Numbered from the stretch's first letter, positions 1-9,798 are shown. The stretch is DNA of 64,000 bases from Planktothrix agardhii NIES-204 (GCA_003609755.1 AP017991.1:4327001-4391000); one strand, 5' to 3'. The notes: generated from the sequence alone by a model not told the origin. Made by a program: numbers and translations.

Positions 1-428
1 CCATGAAAGCCGCACAAATGGCCGCAGAAGATGGCGCAAAGGAGGCGGGTTATCCCGTCCCCAAATTAATCGCTATTACCCTATTAACCAGTTTAAATTC
101 TAGGGATTTAGCCTTTGATTTAAAAGTGCCTTTAGAGTTACCTGAATATGCTTTAAGTATGGCTTTATTAGCTCAAGAAAGTGGGTTGGCGGGGGCAGTT
201 TGTTCTCCCCAGGAAGTCGCCCAACTCCGTCAAACCTGTGGGGATGAGTTTCTATTAGTTTGTCCGGGGGTACGTCCGGTTTGGGCAGATAAAGGCGATC
301 AACAACGAACTTTTACCCCATCCGAAGCCCTGAAAGCCGGGGCGAATTATCTGGTTATTGGACGTCCGATCACCGCCTCTAATGATCCCGTTAAGGCCCT
401 AGAACGTATTATTGATGAAATTAAGTAA
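1..428 (+). CDS. pyrF: orotidine 5'-phosphate decarboxylase, C-terminal part (cut by window edge)
   Basis: The last 140 or so residues of OMP decarboxylase, which converts OMP to UMP as the final step of de novo pyrimidine synthesis in the cytosol. The visible part carries the C-terminal half of the TIM barrel: a [15 protein letters not shown] helix, the LLVCPGVRP strand and loop, and the phosphate-binding [14 protein letters not shown] segment near the end, all typical of the bacterial PyrF family. The first in-frame ATG at position 3 is internal, because the family is about 230 residues long and the frame is open to the window edge. The stop is TAA at 426-428. Identity is secure; the start is outside the window. 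Confidence 0.93.
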   Translation, partial: MKAAQMAAEDGAKEAGYPVPKLIAITLLTSLNSRDLAFDLKVPLELPEYALSMALLAQESGLAGAVCSPQEVAQLRQTCGDEFLLVCPGVRPVWADKGDQQRTFTPSEALKAGANYLVIGRPITASNDPVKALERIIDEIK

Positions 429-465
429 GCTGTTGTTTATTGTCTAACTGTCCTTGATGATCAGA

Positions 466-1419
466 CTATTCTAGCGCTAACAATCCCGCACCATAAGCTG
501 GTTCATGACGAGGAGATATAATATTAGCCCAAGGAGCGATCGCATTAATTTCAACTTCAAATTGATGGCGAAAATTAGCTAATCCTTGCCATACTCCTCC
601 GGTCACTACAATTTCAAAGGATTCTGCTGGTTCAAATAAAGCATTAATGGCTACTTCCGTAGCTAAAGCTAATTCATTAACGGCATTTTTAATAATATTT
701 TGAGCGACCGAATCACCCTCCGCCGCAACTTGATCTACAATGGGCGCTAAACTAGCGATTTTTTTAACTCCCCATCCTTGACGGTAAATAATAGGAATTA
801 ATTCTTCAATGGAATTTAACTTTAAAGTGTCTTTAAATTTGGGAATTAGATTCGTATATTCTAGGCGACCATCATGGGAACGTAAGGCAGCTTTTAGCCC
901 CTGAATCGCAATATCATAACCACTGCCTTCATCTCCTAAAATATAACCCCAACCGCCGACTCGTTTTGTGATTCCTTGACGATTTTTTCCGAATATATGG
1001 GAACCTGTTCCGGCAATTACAACTATACCAACGGAGTGACCTAAACCTCCGACTAAAGCAATTACACTATCACCATTAATAATAATATTTTCTGGGGTTA
1101 ATTTCCAGTCAATAGATAATTCTTGGTGAGTTTGAATTTCTTGGATCAAATTACGAATTAAATCAATATCTTCAGGACGCCCTACTCCTGCTAATCCTAA
1201 ACTAATTCCTTGAATTGGAACTAACCCTTCTAATGCTAAAAAACTCTGATCAACTGCTTGTTTAATCGCTGAAATAATGTTGATTTTAGCTGCATCAATT
1301 CCGACTGTTTGATAATTAGAGGGCCCGGCTTGTCCCCGTCCTAATATTTGACCTTCGGCATTCATTAACACACAAACTGTTTTAGAACCGCCGCCATCAA
1401 TTCCTAAAACATGAATCAT
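466..1419 (-). CDS. BadF/BadG/BcrA/BcrD-type ATPase, N-acetylglucosamine kinase-like
   Basis: A 317-residue ASKHA-fold protein. The N terminus has the phosphate-1 loop GIDGGGSKT, the middle has [10 protein letters not shown] and [16 protein letters not shown], and the C-terminal part has VVTGGVWQG. This set is diagnostic of the BadF/NAGK branch, which mostly phosphorylates amino sugars such as N-acetylglucosamine; cyanobacterial members have unproven substrates. I chose the ATG at 1419 ([10 protein letters not shown]) because the longer frame would add residues encoded by a palindromic repeat at about 1447-1482. It converges on pyrF and lies downstream of the S1-domain gene. A role in recycling cell-wall amino sugars is inference. 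Confidence 0.8.
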   Translation of the reverse strand: MIHVLGIDGGGSKTVCVLMNAEGQILGRGQAGPSNYQTVGIDAAKINIISAIKQAVDQSFLALEGLVPIQGISLGLAGVGRPEDIDLIRNLIQEIQTHQELSIDWKLTPENIIINGDSVIALVGGLGHSVGIVVIAGTGSHIFGKNRQGITKRVGGWGYILGDEGSGYDIAIQGLKAALRSHDGRLEYTNLIPKFKDTLKLNSIEELIPIIYRQGWGVKKIASLAPIVDQVAAEGDSVAQNIIKNAVNELALATEVAINALFEPAESFEIVVTGGVWQGLANFRHQFEVEINAIAPWANIISPRHEPAYGAGLLALE

Positions 1420-1446
1420 GAGAAGTTTGACAATTAAAATTATAGA

Positions 1447-1563
1447 GGGAACAGCCCCCCCAAACCCCCCGTGCACGGGGGGCTAGGGGGGGAGGGAACA
1501 CCGGAACACCGGAACAGGGGGGGAAAGACTTTAACAGATAGATTTGCTGGATCGGTCTTTGTC
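1447..1563. repeat. GC-rich palindromic intergenic repeat, copy A
   Basis: A C/G-run palindrome centred on an 18-bp perfect palindrome at 1465-1482 (CCCCCCGTGCACGGGGGG), followed by short GGAACACC repeats and a trailing segment that reads GAAAGACTT...TTTGCTG...TCTTTGTC. The same organisation recurs at 50629-50734 and, inverted, around 47273-47354, so it is a dispersed repeat family. Confidence 0.8.
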
Positions 1564-1572
1564 AAAAATAAT

Positions 1573-1601
1573 CCCCCTAAAATAATAATAATATTAGGGG
1601 G
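1573..1601 (-). terminator. likely rho-independent terminator of the S1-domain gene
   Basis: An 8-bp perfect inverted repeat (CCCCCTAA / TTAGGGGG) with a 13-nt AT-only loop lies 10 bp downstream of the stop codon at 1612. Read on the minus strand it is followed by ATTATTTTTG, a T-rich tail. Confidence 0.7.
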
Positions 1602-1611
1602 AAATTTTAAA

Positions 1612-2496
1612 TTACAGAATAATTAACTTTTTAGCTCTTTCTGAACGAGCTTCGGCTGATTCCATCACTTCTGATAATTTCTCGACTACTTCACCTGGAT
1701 AATTTTCTAATATTCGGGTAGAGAGGGAAATCCGATGGCGACCTTCATCTAAACTAATCACCATTGCTTTGATAAAGTTACCTACGGGGAAAAGGGTGGG
1801 TAAAGATTCAACATATTTTTGACTGACTTCTTTAATGTGAATTAATCCGGTCACTCCTTCAATATCCACAAACACGCCAAAGGGTTTAACTCCCATGACT
1901 TTTCCTTCCACCAGTTGACCGACTTCTAGTTGACTAAAACCGATGGATTGAGAGGCTAATCTTTGGGATAAAACAATTTTATTCCGTTCGGGATCTAATT
2001 CTAAAATACTAACACTTAAAGATTGATCAACTAAGGAATCTAGGTCGTCTTTTTCTAAGAGATGCGATCGAGGAATAAATCCTCGTAAAGAATGAACTTC
2101 AACGGTCACACCTCCTCGATTTACTCCGGTCACTCTAGCTTGTAAAGATTGACCTCCATTTTGAGCATCTAGGAGTTGATCCCAAATTTGTTTCATTTCT
2201 AATTGTCGGATGGAAAGTAAGATTTGACCATCGGCATTTTGTTCTCTAATAATTAGAAAATCTCGCTCCTCTTTTAAGGGGAGAATTTCGGAAACATCCT
2301 CAACTTCTACAATTGAAATCTCTTTTTTAGGAATAAAACCAGGAGATTTAGCTCCTTTAATATCAATGTAAGCACCATCACTGGTATAGGATTCTACCTG
2401 ACCCTTGACGATTTGCCCTTTATGTAAATCATAATTCTGTTGATCTAGGGCTTTGGCAAAATCATCAAGAGAAAAGGACGGGTTTTTAGTAGCCAT
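1612..2496 (-). CDS. rps1b: S1 RNA-binding domain protein (ribosomal protein S1-like)
   Basis: A 294-residue protein with three consecutive S1 (OB-fold) RNA-binding domains. The first starts near HKGQIVKGQVESYTSDGAYI (residues 25-95), the second near SLQARVTGVNRGGVTVE (115-180), and the third is the best conserved, VGQLVEGKVMGVKPFGVFVD to RISLSTR (190-265). Three-domain S1 proteins of this size are the cyanobacterial Rps1 type, shorter than the six-domain S1 of E. coli. Cyanobacteria carry two such paralogues, and this divergent one resembles Rps1b, implicated in mRNA binding and translation initiation independent of Shine-Dalgarno. A clear hairpin terminator follows. Assignment to the b paralogue is from memory of the family. 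Confidence 0.78.
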   Translation of the reverse strand: MATKNPSFSLDDFAKALDQQNYDLHKGQIVKGQVESYTSDGAYIDIKGAKSPGFIPKKEISIVEVEDVSEILPLKEERDFLIIREQNADGQILLSIRQLEMKQIWDQLLDAQNGGQSLQARVTGVNRGGVTVEVHSLRGFIPRSHLLEKDDLDSLVDQSLSVSILELDPERNKIVLSQRLASQSIGFSQLEVGQLVEGKVMGVKPFGVFVDIEGVTGLIHIKEVSQKYVESLPTLFPVGNFIKAMVISLDEGRHRISLSTRILENYPGEVVEKLSEVMESAEARSERAKKLIIL

Positions 2497-2644
2497 AACA
2501 AAAAGTAAAGAAAAACAAAAATAAAGGTGTTAGGAACCTGCTTATAACGCTGCTCTCGTCTTCAACAACACTCCAATCTTCTGAGCATAACACAGTTAGA
2601 GGAGGTCGGGTCAATAAGGCGGACAGGGGAGGCGGAAGTAAAAT

Positions 2645-2678
2645 ATTACCCATTACCCATTACCCATTACCCATTCCC
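2645..2678. repeat. tandem heptamer (ATTACCC)x4
   Basis: Four perfect ATTACCC units plus a degenerate ATTCCC run up to the 3' end of the following minus-strand gene. The same heptamer recurs at 32870-32911 and 63181-63201, and on the other strand near 6280. Confidence 0.9.
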
Positions 2679-3412
2679 TATAACTGCTGCTCAAAGAGTT
2701 GTTTAACCTGCATCCAGGCGTCTTGAGCAGCTTGGGGGTTGTAGGTGCTGCGTTGGTCGCAGAAGAAGCCGTGATCGGTTTTGTAGCGGAAAATTTGATG
2801 GGGAATTTGATGGTTTTGGAGTTCGGTTTCGATTTGATCTACTTGTTCGTTAGGAATTAGGGGATCTTCTGTGCCAAAAAAGCCATAGAGAACCCCTTGA
2901 ATGTCTGCTGTGCGGGTGATTGTTGATGCTCCGCCACCGGGGGTCATAGTAGCAATCCCAGCCCCATAGAAACAGGCTGTGGCTTGGATATCGGGGATGG
3001 TAGCAGCTAAATAAACAATATGGCCGCCAAAACAAAACCCAATGGAACCGAATTTGGGTTTGAGGTTGGGGAGGGTTTTTAAGTATTTGAGGGTGGCTTG
3101 AATATCGGTTAATAGTTCTGGGGCGGTAGTTTGATCTTTATATTTTCGTCCTAATTCTATATCCTCTGGAGTATAACCGACATCAAAACCCGGGGCAAAG
3201 CGTTGATAAATGGCGGGTGCGATCGCAATATATCCTTCTTTAGCGATGCGTTCGGTAACATCTCTAATATGGGAATTAACCCCAAAAATTTCTTGAATCA
3301 CAATCACGGCGGGAAATGGCCCTACTCCCTGGGGTTGAGCGAGATAGGCGTCAATTTGTAAGTCCCCATTGGGAATCTGAACATTGGTGGTGTGTAGGGG
3401 TTGATTGATCAT
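2678..3412 (-). CDS. dienelactone hydrolase family protein
   Basis: A 244-residue alpha/beta hydrolase. The nucleophile elbow is GFCFGG (Cys in place of Ser, as in dienelactone hydrolase). The acid is within the FGTEDPLIPNEQ segment and the histidine is in YKTDHGFF. The PAVIVIQEIFGVN strand-loop near residue 35 is a DLH hallmark. Members of the carboxymethylenebutenolidase family hydrolyse lactones or esters; the physiological substrate in cyanobacteria is unknown. No signal peptide is seen, so it is cytosolic. It is divergent from plmA across about 300 bp. The start ATG at 3412 gives the normal family length. Confidence 0.88.
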   Translation of the reverse strand: MINQPLHTTNVQIPNGDLQIDAYLAQPQGVGPFPAVIVIQEIFGVNSHIRDVTERIAKEGYIAIAPAIYQRFAPGFDVGYTPEDIELGRKYKDQTTAPELLTDIQATLKYLKTLPNLKPKFGSIGFCFGGHIVYLAATIPDIQATACFYGAGIATMTPGGGASTITRTADIQGVLYGFFGTEDPLIPNEQVDQIETELQNHQIPHQIFRYKTDHGFFCDQRSTYNPQAAQDAWMQVKQLFEQQL

Positions 3413-3713
3413 TATCTTTTAATCTGTTACGAATAACTCTCAACACTATACCGATATATCCCCAAATCGGGTAATATGCAAGATATCAAATGATTACAAT
3501 TGATAATGAATACAATTAATCAAAACTTTCTGATACAAAACGGGTAAAACTTTAGAACTCGTTAAAAAAAACAAAAAGCCAATCAATAAATGGCACAATT
3601 AAAATTAAAGGGTGTACAAATTTTCAGGAGATAAATCCATATTTTTCTCAAACAGTAATGTCTGGGAAATAGACACTTAACCCATTTTGCTTTATTGCCT
3701 TGGAGATGTAATC
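3413..3713. other. divergent intergenic region, dienelactone hydrolase / plmA
   Basis: About 300 bp of AT-rich sequence between divergent starts. It must hold both promoters. I see no clear -35/-10 pair that I would commit to and no coding potential. A GGAG at 3702-3705 serves the plmA start. Confidence 0.5.
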
Positions 3714-4697
3714 ATGGTTCGGTTTTATATTCAACCTGATAGCGATATTCCCGCCTCTAACCAACTATTTAATCAGATTAGATTTGCGATCGCCTCTCGA
3801 GAATTTCCCCCTGGACAACGTTTACCCAGCACTCGTCAACTGGCGATGGAAACGGGATTACACCGGAATACGATTAGCAAAGTTTATCGACAATTGGAAG
3901 ATAATGGTTTAGTAGAAGCTCAGGCGGGATCGGGGATTTATGTGCGGGCTTTAGGTAATGAAAGTGGCTCTAGGTTAAACTCGCCGATTTTAGAAGATTA
4001 TCCCCAAGCTAATAAAACTATTCAACGAAGTTTGGATGAATTATTATCTCAAGGATGTACCCTGAATCAAGCCAGAGAAATGTTTCTTGGGGAAATTGAT
4101 TGGCGATTACGGTGTAGTGCCCGGGTTTTAGTAACGGCTCCGGCTCAAGATATTGGGATTGGAGAATTAATGGCTCAGGAATTAGAAGAAGCCCTAAAAA
4201 TTCCAGTACAATTAGTCCCGATTGAACAGCTACCCGAATTATTAGAAAAAGTCCCATCGGGAACGGTGGTGACCAGTCGCTATTTTATTGGACAAGCCGA
4301 AGCCATTGCCGCCCCTAAGTCCGTGCGGGTGATTCCGATTGATATTCATAACTATGCGAAGGAAATTGAGTTGGTGCGGGATGCTCCCAAGGGGACTTAT
4401 TTAGGAATTGTGAGTCTGAGTTCGGGGTTATTAAGGGCGACGGAAGTGATTATTCACAGCTTGCGGGGGGATGATATTTTGGTACTGACGGCTCAATTAA
4501 CCGATCCCCATAAGATTAATTCGATTATTCGCACAGCCCGGATTATTATTTGTGATCAAGCCAGTTATCCGGTGGTCAAGAATTTGGTTCATACCAATCG
4601 AGAAGAATTGATTCGTCAACCTCAATTGGTCTGCTGTCCGAATTATATTGGTGCAGAATCAATTAATTTACTCAAACGGGAGTTAGGTTTGAGTTGA
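3714..4697 (+). CDS. plmA: GntR-family transcriptional regulator, PlmA type
   Basis: A 327-residue regulator. Residues about 8-75 form a GntR winged helix (NQLFNQIRFAIASREFPPGQ, then RLPSTRQLAMETGLHRNTIS and VYRQLEDNGLVEAQAGSGIYV). The remaining 250 residues resemble a ligand- or partner-binding domain and not an aminotransferase or FCD domain. This layout matches PlmA, a GntR protein found throughout cyanobacteria and known to bind the PII-PipX complex, linking it to nitrogen/carbon signalling. The ATG at 3714 is preferred over an upstream TTG at 3687 because GGAG lies 8 nt before it. The name rests on architecture and length. Confidence 0.75.
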   Translation: MVRFYIQPDSDIPASNQLFNQIRFAIASREFPPGQRLPSTRQLAMETGLHRNTISKVYRQLEDNGLVEAQAGSGIYVRALGNESGSRLNSPILEDYPQANKTIQRSLDELLSQGCTLNQAREMFLGEIDWRLRCSARVLVTAPAQDIGIGELMAQELEEALKIPVQLVPIEQLPELLEKVPSGTVVTSRYFIGQAEAIAAPKSVRVIPIDIHNYAKEIELVRDAPKGTYLGIVSLSSGLLRATEVIIHSLRGDDILVLTAQLTDPHKINSIIRTARIIICDQASYPVVKNLVHTNREELIRQPQLVCCPNYIGAESINLLKRELGLS

Positions 4698-4752
4698 AAT
4701 TGAACATCTAAAATTTTAATGGTAGAATATCTCACTTACTAGGGAGAAAATT

Positions 4753-6243
4753 ATGAAAACAGCAGTTTTAGAACAAAAGCAAAAACAAGATATTAGCAAA
4801 TCCTCCGAGATAGAAGCTAAAAATCCTTTTTTAGAAGAAGAAACGGAAGAATATAATCCTTTTGATATTCAAGATATAGAGGCTTTAGATGATATTAGTG
4901 CATCGGTTGAGGAAGAAGCTGATAGTCCTGAAGAATCTAACGAAAAAGCAGCAGTTACTAAGGGATTAAATCTAGTTTTACTGGCTAAAATTACTGCGGT
5001 TTTACTCGTGGTATTTGGATGTGTTTATACTGTAACTCGTCCCTGTGTGACGGGAGAATGTCAGGAAATAGATACCGCCAGAGATTTTAGTCAAAAATCT
5101 AAACAAATCATTGAAACCGTCAGTTCTTCTAAAGCTCCTATTTTGGCGTCAGAAGATTTACAATCGGGGATTAAACTCTTAGAAACCATTCCTTTTTGGT
5201 CGCCCCGTTATCCTGAATCCCAAGCTCTTTTATCGGTTTATCGTCAAGAATATAACGAATTAAATTCGGTAGTTAAATCCTTAAATGTGGCAGCAAAGGC
5301 TTCAGAAATGGGTCAAAATCCACCCCATTCCGTAGCAGATTGGACGAAAATGCAATCGATGTGGGAAGAAGCGATCGCCCTTTTAGATCAAGTTCCTAAT
5401 AGTAGTATTGTTTATCCCTTTGCTCAAGCCCGATGGCAACAATATCGTGCTAATTTAGGGGATGTGAGAAATCGCTTAAAATTAGAACGGGATGGGGAAC
5501 AAATTTTAGCCACAGCCAAGAAAACCGCCCAAGTTGCAGAAGCCCGTCAAGGAGTAGCCAAATATGCCGAAAGTTGGCAACAGGTGTTTGAAACTTGGCA
5601 AACCGCAGCTAATACTTTATCGACTATTCCCTATGGGACAACGGCTTATCAATCAGCCCAGGTTTTATTAGCCCGGTATCAACCTAAAGTAGAATCGGCT
5701 CGCGATCGCAAAACCATTGAACAAGTGGGTTTAGATGCTTATAATCAAGCGATTAGTAATTCTGAACAAGCCAAACTTTTAGAACAACGGGGTGCTTGGT
5801 CTGAGGCTGTTACCTATTGGAGTCGGGCGGTCAGTTACGGAAAACAAGTTCCGGTTAGTAGTTCCTATTCTGCGAAAATTAAGCCCCTTTTAACAACATT
5901 TAATGAGTCTTGGAAACGGGCAGATATTCAAAATCAGATTACATCTCGTTTAGAAAAAGCCCGTCAAGATTTAGGTAAATTATGCAGTGGAAATCCCAAG
6001 GTTTGTAACTATAGTGTAACTGAAAGTTTGATTACGGTTCGCTTAACCTCTGAATATGTCAATCAAATTCAATCTACGGCTAAAAATGCCGATCAAGCAG
6101 GGGATTCTAAAAAACGTTCCGAAGCTGAAAAGCACGTTCAAGTCCTCAAAGTTGCTTTAGAAACTATTAGTCAAAATGCCAAAATTTCCCTAGAAGTTTA
6201 TGGGGCTAATAACGAAAAAATTGCCACCCATGTTCCTTTATAA
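4753..6243 (+). CDS. membrane-anchored helical repeat protein of unknown function
   Basis: A 496-residue protein I cannot name. Residues 1-68 are acidic and disordered. Residues 71-92 form one transmembrane helix (LVLLAKITAVLLVVFGCVYT). The rest is helical and probably outside the cytoplasm, with cysteines at 90, 98 and 103. It contains recurrent modules of about 60 residues with the pattern W-x(6)-W-x-x-A..L..(I/V)P...Y..A......Y. The clearest copies are at residues 196-245 and 274-320, with a looser one at 330-395. A related module occurs in the protein at 13598-15781. An AGGGAG ribosome binding site lies 7 nt upstream. It follows plmA by 55 bp and may share its transcript. Confidence 0.6.
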   Translation: MKTAVLEQKQKQDISKSSEIEAKNPFLEEETEEYNPFDIQDIEALDDISASVEEEADSPEESNEKAAVTKGLNLVLLAKITAVLLVVFGCVYTVTRPCVTGECQEIDTARDFSQKSKQIIETVSSSKAPILASEDLQSGIKLLETIPFWSPRYPESQALLSVYRQEYNELNSVVKSLNVAAKASEMGQNPPHSVADWTKMQSMWEEAIALLDQVPNSSIVYPFAQARWQQYRANLGDVRNRLKLERDGEQILATAKKTAQVAEARQGVAKYAESWQQVFETWQTAANTLSTIPYGTTAYQSAQVLLARYQPKVESARDRKTIEQVGLDAYNQAISNSEQAKLLEQRGAWSEAVTYWSRAVSYGKQVPVSSSYSAKIKPLLTTFNESWKRADIQNQITSRLEKARQDLGKLCSGNPKVCNYSVTESLITVRLTSEYVNQIQSTAKNADQAGDSKKRSEAEKHVQVLKVALETISQNAKISLEVYGANNEKIATHVPL

Positions 6244-6247
6244 TGGG

Positions 6248-6275
6248 GAATTACGAATTACGAATTACGAATTAC
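6248..6275. repeat. tandem heptamer (GAATTAC)x4
   Basis: Four perfect GAATTAC units directly after a stop codon, followed by GGGTAAT repeats (the complement of ATTACCC) and then C/T-rich CCCCTGCTCC repeats up to about 6350. They fill the gap between two convergent genes. Confidence 0.9.
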
Positions 6276-6351
6276 GAATGGGTAATGGGTAATAGAAAGA
6301 GTTTACCTCCCTCCCCTGCTCCCTCTGCATCCCCTGCTCCCCCTGCTCCTA

Positions 6352-8412
6352 TTAGGAATTAATCTGGAGAACTTGCTTTAAAAAAGCAAATTGATCGGCA
6401 ATTTCCTCAATCACTTTATCCGTGGGTTTTCCGGCGCCATGTCCGGCTTTAGTTTCAATTCTGATTAATACTGGATTTTCCCCAATATGGTGTTCCTGTA
6501 AAGCAGAAGCAAACTTAAAACTATGGGCGGGAACCACTCGATCATCATGATCTCCTGTAGTAATTAAAGTAGCTGGATAGGCGGTTCCTGGCTTCAAATT
6601 ATGCAGAGGAGAATAGGCGTATAAGGCTTGAAATTCTTCGGGATTTTCCGGCGAACCATAATCGGAACACCAGGCCCAACCAATAGTAAATTTATGGAAG
6701 CGGAGCATATCTAAAACCCCCACCGCAGGTAACACCGCCGCGAATAAATCCGGGCGTTGAATCATACAAGCTCCTACTAATAACCCACCGTTACTTCCCC
6801 CCATAATCGCTAATTTTTCAGCCGAAGTATAGCGGTTTTCTATTAACCATTCGGCGGCACAAATAAAGTCATCAAAGACATTTTGTTTCTTGAGTTTTGT
6901 TCCCGCTTGATGCCAATTTTCTCCATATTCTCCCCCGCCTCGTAAATTGGCGATCGCATAAACACCACCCATTTCCAACCAGACTAAACGACTAATAGAA
7001 AACGAAGGCGTTAGGGAAATATTAAATCCCCCATATCCATATAAGATTGTCGGGTTATTTCCATTCAATTCTACCCCTTTTTTAGCAGTAATAAACATGG
7101 GAATTAAAGTACCATCTTTACTGGGATAAAAAATTTGTTGGGTTTCGTAATCATCGGGATTAAAGTCAACCTGAGCTTGACGATAAATTGTACTTTCTCC
7201 CGTAATCAGATTGTAGCGATAAATAGTATTAGGAGCGGTGAAACTGGTATAACTATAGAAGGTTTCCGTATCATATCGCTTCCCACCAAAACCTCCCACA
7301 GAACCAATTCCTGGTAATTCAATTTCCCGAACAAATGACCCATCTAAATTAAAGATTTTCATTTGAGTATGGGCATCTTTTAAATAATCAGCAATGAATT
7401 GATTATTTAAAATGTTAACTCCTTCTAGGGTTTCTGGAGCTTCGGGAATAATTTCGGTAGGAATTTTGGTATTAATATCAATGGCAATTACTCGACTTCG
7501 AGAAGCATCTAAATCCGTCGTAAACCAAAAGATATCTCCTTGATAATCAATAAAACTATAACTGGCTTCAAACTCAGAAATTAGTTCTATAACCTCAGCA
7601 TTTGTTTGAGTTAAATCTTGATAAAAAACCAAGTTTTTAGATTCAGTTCCCTTCCAAACAGAAATAATTAAATACTTACCATCTTCGGTAACAAATCCAT
7701 TAAATCCCCATTCTTTATGATCAGGACGTTCATAAATTAAGGTATCTTCAGATTGGTCAGTTCCTAAACGATGGTAATAGAGTTTTTGAAAATAATTGAT
7801 TTCTTCTAAGGGTTTTCCCTCCTGGGGTTGATCATAACGACTATAATAGAATCCTTGATGATCGTGTATCCAAGATGCTCCCGAAAATTTAACCCATTTT
7901 AAATGATCCGATAAATCTTCTTTAGTATTAATATCTCTAACTTTCCATTCTTGCCAATCAGAACCGGAAGTTGATAACCCATAAGCCATTAAATTTCCAT
8001 CTTCACTAATAGATATTCCTGATAGGGCAACTGTACCATCATCAGATAGGATATTTGGGTCTAATAGAACTTCAGGTTCGGCATCTAATGAGTCTAAAAC
8101 ATACAAAATACTTTGATTCTGGAGTCCATCATTTTTAAAATAAAAATAGCGATTTCCCTGCTTAAAAGGAATCCCATATTTTTCATAATCCCAAAGTTGA
8201 GTTAGGCGTTGTTTAATGGTTTCTTTAGCTGGAATTTGATTCAAATAACCGAATGTTACCGCGTTTTGGGCTTCAACCCATGAAGCGGTTTCTTCTGAGT
8301 CTAAATCTTCTAACCACCGATAGGGGTCAGCAACGGTGACGCCATGATAATTGTCAACTTGATCAGATTTCCGAGTTTGAGGATAGCTAAAGATTGAATT
8401 CTGTTCAGACAT
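6352..8412 (-). CDS. prolyl oligopeptidase (S9A serine peptidase)
   Basis: A 686-residue S9 peptidase that cleaves short proline-containing peptides after proline. The N-terminal hallmark YHGVTVADPYRWLED is followed by the seven-bladed propeller and then the hydrolase domain. The nucleophile is in MGGSNGG, the acid in TTGDHDDRVVPAHS and the histidine in KAGHGAGKP, so the catalytic triad is complete. LRGGGEYGENWH is the conserved loop before the nucleophile. I start at the ATG at 8412 (MSEQNSIF), since the upstream extension is low-complexity and unlike the family. No signal peptide is visible. Length and motifs match an active enzyme. Confidence 0.93.
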   Translation of the reverse strand: MSEQNSIFSYPQTRKSDQVDNYHGVTVADPYRWLEDLDSEETASWVEAQNAVTFGYLNQIPAKETIKQRLTQLWDYEKYGIPFKQGNRYFYFKNDGLQNQSILYVLDSLDAEPEVLLDPNILSDDGTVALSGISISEDGNLMAYGLSTSGSDWQEWKVRDINTKEDLSDHLKWVKFSGASWIHDHQGFYYSRYDQPQEGKPLEEINYFQKLYYHRLGTDQSEDTLIYERPDHKEWGFNGFVTEDGKYLIISVWKGTESKNLVFYQDLTQTNAEVIELISEFEASYSFIDYQGDIFWFTTDLDASRSRVIAIDINTKIPTEIIPEAPETLEGVNILNNQFIADYLKDAHTQMKIFNLDGSFVREIELPGIGSVGGFGGKRYDTETFYSYTSFTAPNTIYRYNLITGESTIYRQAQVDFNPDDYETQQIFYPSKDGTLIPMFITAKKGVELNGNNPTILYGYGGFNISLTPSFSISRLVWLEMGGVYAIANLRGGGEYGENWHQAGTKLKKQNVFDDFICAAEWLIENRYTSAEKLAIMGGSNGGLLVGACMIQRPDLFAAVLPAVGVLDMLRFHKFTIGWAWCSDYGSPENPEEFQALYAYSPLHNLKPGTAYPATLITTGDHDDRVVPAHSFKFASALQEHHIGENPVLIRIETKAGHGAGKPTDKVIEEIADQFAFLKQVLQINS

Positions 8413-8606
8413 GGGGTTAAATAATAAGGGTTGAACTGTACTGTAGTGTACTGTAGGGTGAGAGCATCGCAGCGTCACGCACCACTTGACAGATGATTAA
8501 ATTGAGATCATCGGCGAGTTTTGATAAATTATTTTGAGGTATTCTCGAACTCACCCCTACTGATTCTATTATAATTGAAAAAGATCATTATGATGAAATT
8601 AAATTT

Positions 8607-9587
8607 ATGATCAATCAACAAATTACTTACAGTCGGGCTTATACCTTAGTTCCGACGTATGATTGTTTTAATCGCTGTAGTTATTGTAACTTTAGAACCG
8701 ATATTGGTAAAAGTCCCTGGTTAACCTTAACAGAAGCCGAAAAAATTTTAAAATCACTTCAAAATCAAGGAATTATTGAGATTTTAGTATTAAGTGGAGA
8801 AGTCCATCCCAATAGTTCTCAACGTTTGGCTTGGTTTAAACGGATTTATGAATTATGTGAATTAGCAATATCTTTAGGATTTTTACCCCATACCAATGTT
8901 GGGCCATTAAATTTCACGGAAATGACCCAATTAAAACAAGTGAATGTTTCTATGGGTTTAATGTTAGAACAAATTAACCCTAAATTATTAGAAACCGTTC
9001 ATCATTATTCCCCTAGTAAAATCCCAGGACTGCGATTAAAACAGTTAGAATGGGCAGGAGAATTAAAAATACCATTTACCACTGGGTTATTATTAGGAAT
9101 TGGAGAAACCTCTGAAGATATGAAAGAGACTTTAAATGCAATCACAATGATTCATAAACGATGGGGACATATTCAAGAAGTAATTTTACAACCCCATAGT
9201 TTAGGGAGTCAACAAATCGATCCCAGAAACAGTTTTAATTTACAACAATTACCCGAAGTTATAGCGATCGCCCATTCTATTTTACCTGCTGATATTACCT
9301 TACAAATACCCCCCAATTTAGTTACCCATCCTGATATTTTACTAGCCTGTTTGGAAGCCGGGGCGCGGGATCTCGGCGGAATCGGCCCCCGTGACGAAGT
9401 GAACCCCGATTATCCCCAGGATCAGGATCAAACCTTACAGACGATTCTAGCCCCCAATGGCTGGGAATTGGTGCGACGGTTGCCCGTTTATCCCCAATAC
9501 GATCCTTGGGTATGCCCTGACCTGCAAGGACTTCTAACAAAATGGCGAAAAAAACTTGCTATTTCAGAAACACCTGTGTTATATTAA
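8607..9587 (+). CDS. cofG: 7,8-didemethyl-8-hydroxy-5-deazariboflavin synthase subunit CofG
   Basis: A 326-residue radical SAM enzyme with the CofG cluster motif CFNRCSYCNF (CxxxCxxC) near residue 20, after YTLVPTYDC. Other family signatures are VLSGEVHPNSSQR, HTNVGPL and DLGGIGPRDEVNPDYP near the C terminus. CofG acts with CofH to build the 8-hydroxy-5-deazaflavin (Fo) ring from tyrosine and a flavin precursor. In cyanobacteria Fo serves as the antenna chromophore of DNA photolyase. CofH is not in the window, so the subunits are encoded apart. A TATAAT-like -10 lies about 40 bp upstream. A tRNA gene follows 16 bp after the stop. Confidence 0.9.
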   Translation: MINQQITYSRAYTLVPTYDCFNRCSYCNFRTDIGKSPWLTLTEAEKILKSLQNQGIIEILVLSGEVHPNSSQRLAWFKRIYELCELAISLGFLPHTNVGPLNFTEMTQLKQVNVSMGLMLEQINPKLLETVHHYSPSKIPGLRLKQLEWAGELKIPFTTGLLLGIGETSEDMKETLNAITMIHKRWGHIQEVILQPHSLGSQQIDPRNSFNLQQLPEVIAIAHSILPADITLQIPPNLVTHPDILLACLEAGARDLGGIGPRDEVNPDYPQDQDQTLQTILAPNGWELVRRLPVYPQYDPWVCPDLQGLLTKWRKKLAISETPVLY

Positions 9588-9603
9588 ATGACTGCATGGT
9601 CGT

Positions 9604-9674
9604 GGCGGCATAGCCAAGCGGTAAGGCAGAGGTCTGCAAAATCTCCATCCCCAGTTCAAATCTGGGTGCCGCCT
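9604..9674 (+). tRNA. tRNA-Cys (anticodon GCA)
   Basis: A complete cloverleaf can be folded. The acceptor arm is GGCGGCA / TGCCGCC, the D arm is GCC...GGC, the anticodon arm is GAGGT / ATCTC with loop CTGCAAA (anticodon GCA), and the T arm is CCCAG / CTGGG with loop TTCAAAT. The discriminator base is U, as usual for tRNA-Cys. CCA is not encoded. Confidence 0.97.
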
Positions 9675-9798
9675 TTAAAATAATCAATTTATAGGGTCTA
9701 GTCTTTCAGGATTTGATCCTTTATTTAGTTTGTTTGTTATGATCAAATATTATTACGGAACCTGCCCCTACATTTTCTTGTTTCCCCCAAAATAACTT

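Noticed and set aside
3687-3713. TTG start giving a longer PlmA
   Set aside because: GGAG at 3702-3705 is placed for the ATG at 3714, and the extra nine residues do not look like the family.
8607-9587. CofG as a sign of full F420-dependent metabolism
   Set aside because: In cyanobacteria the deazaflavin Fo alone serves photolyase. No CofC, CofD or CofE gene is seen here. BciB belongs to an F420-hydrogenase-related family but uses ferredoxin.
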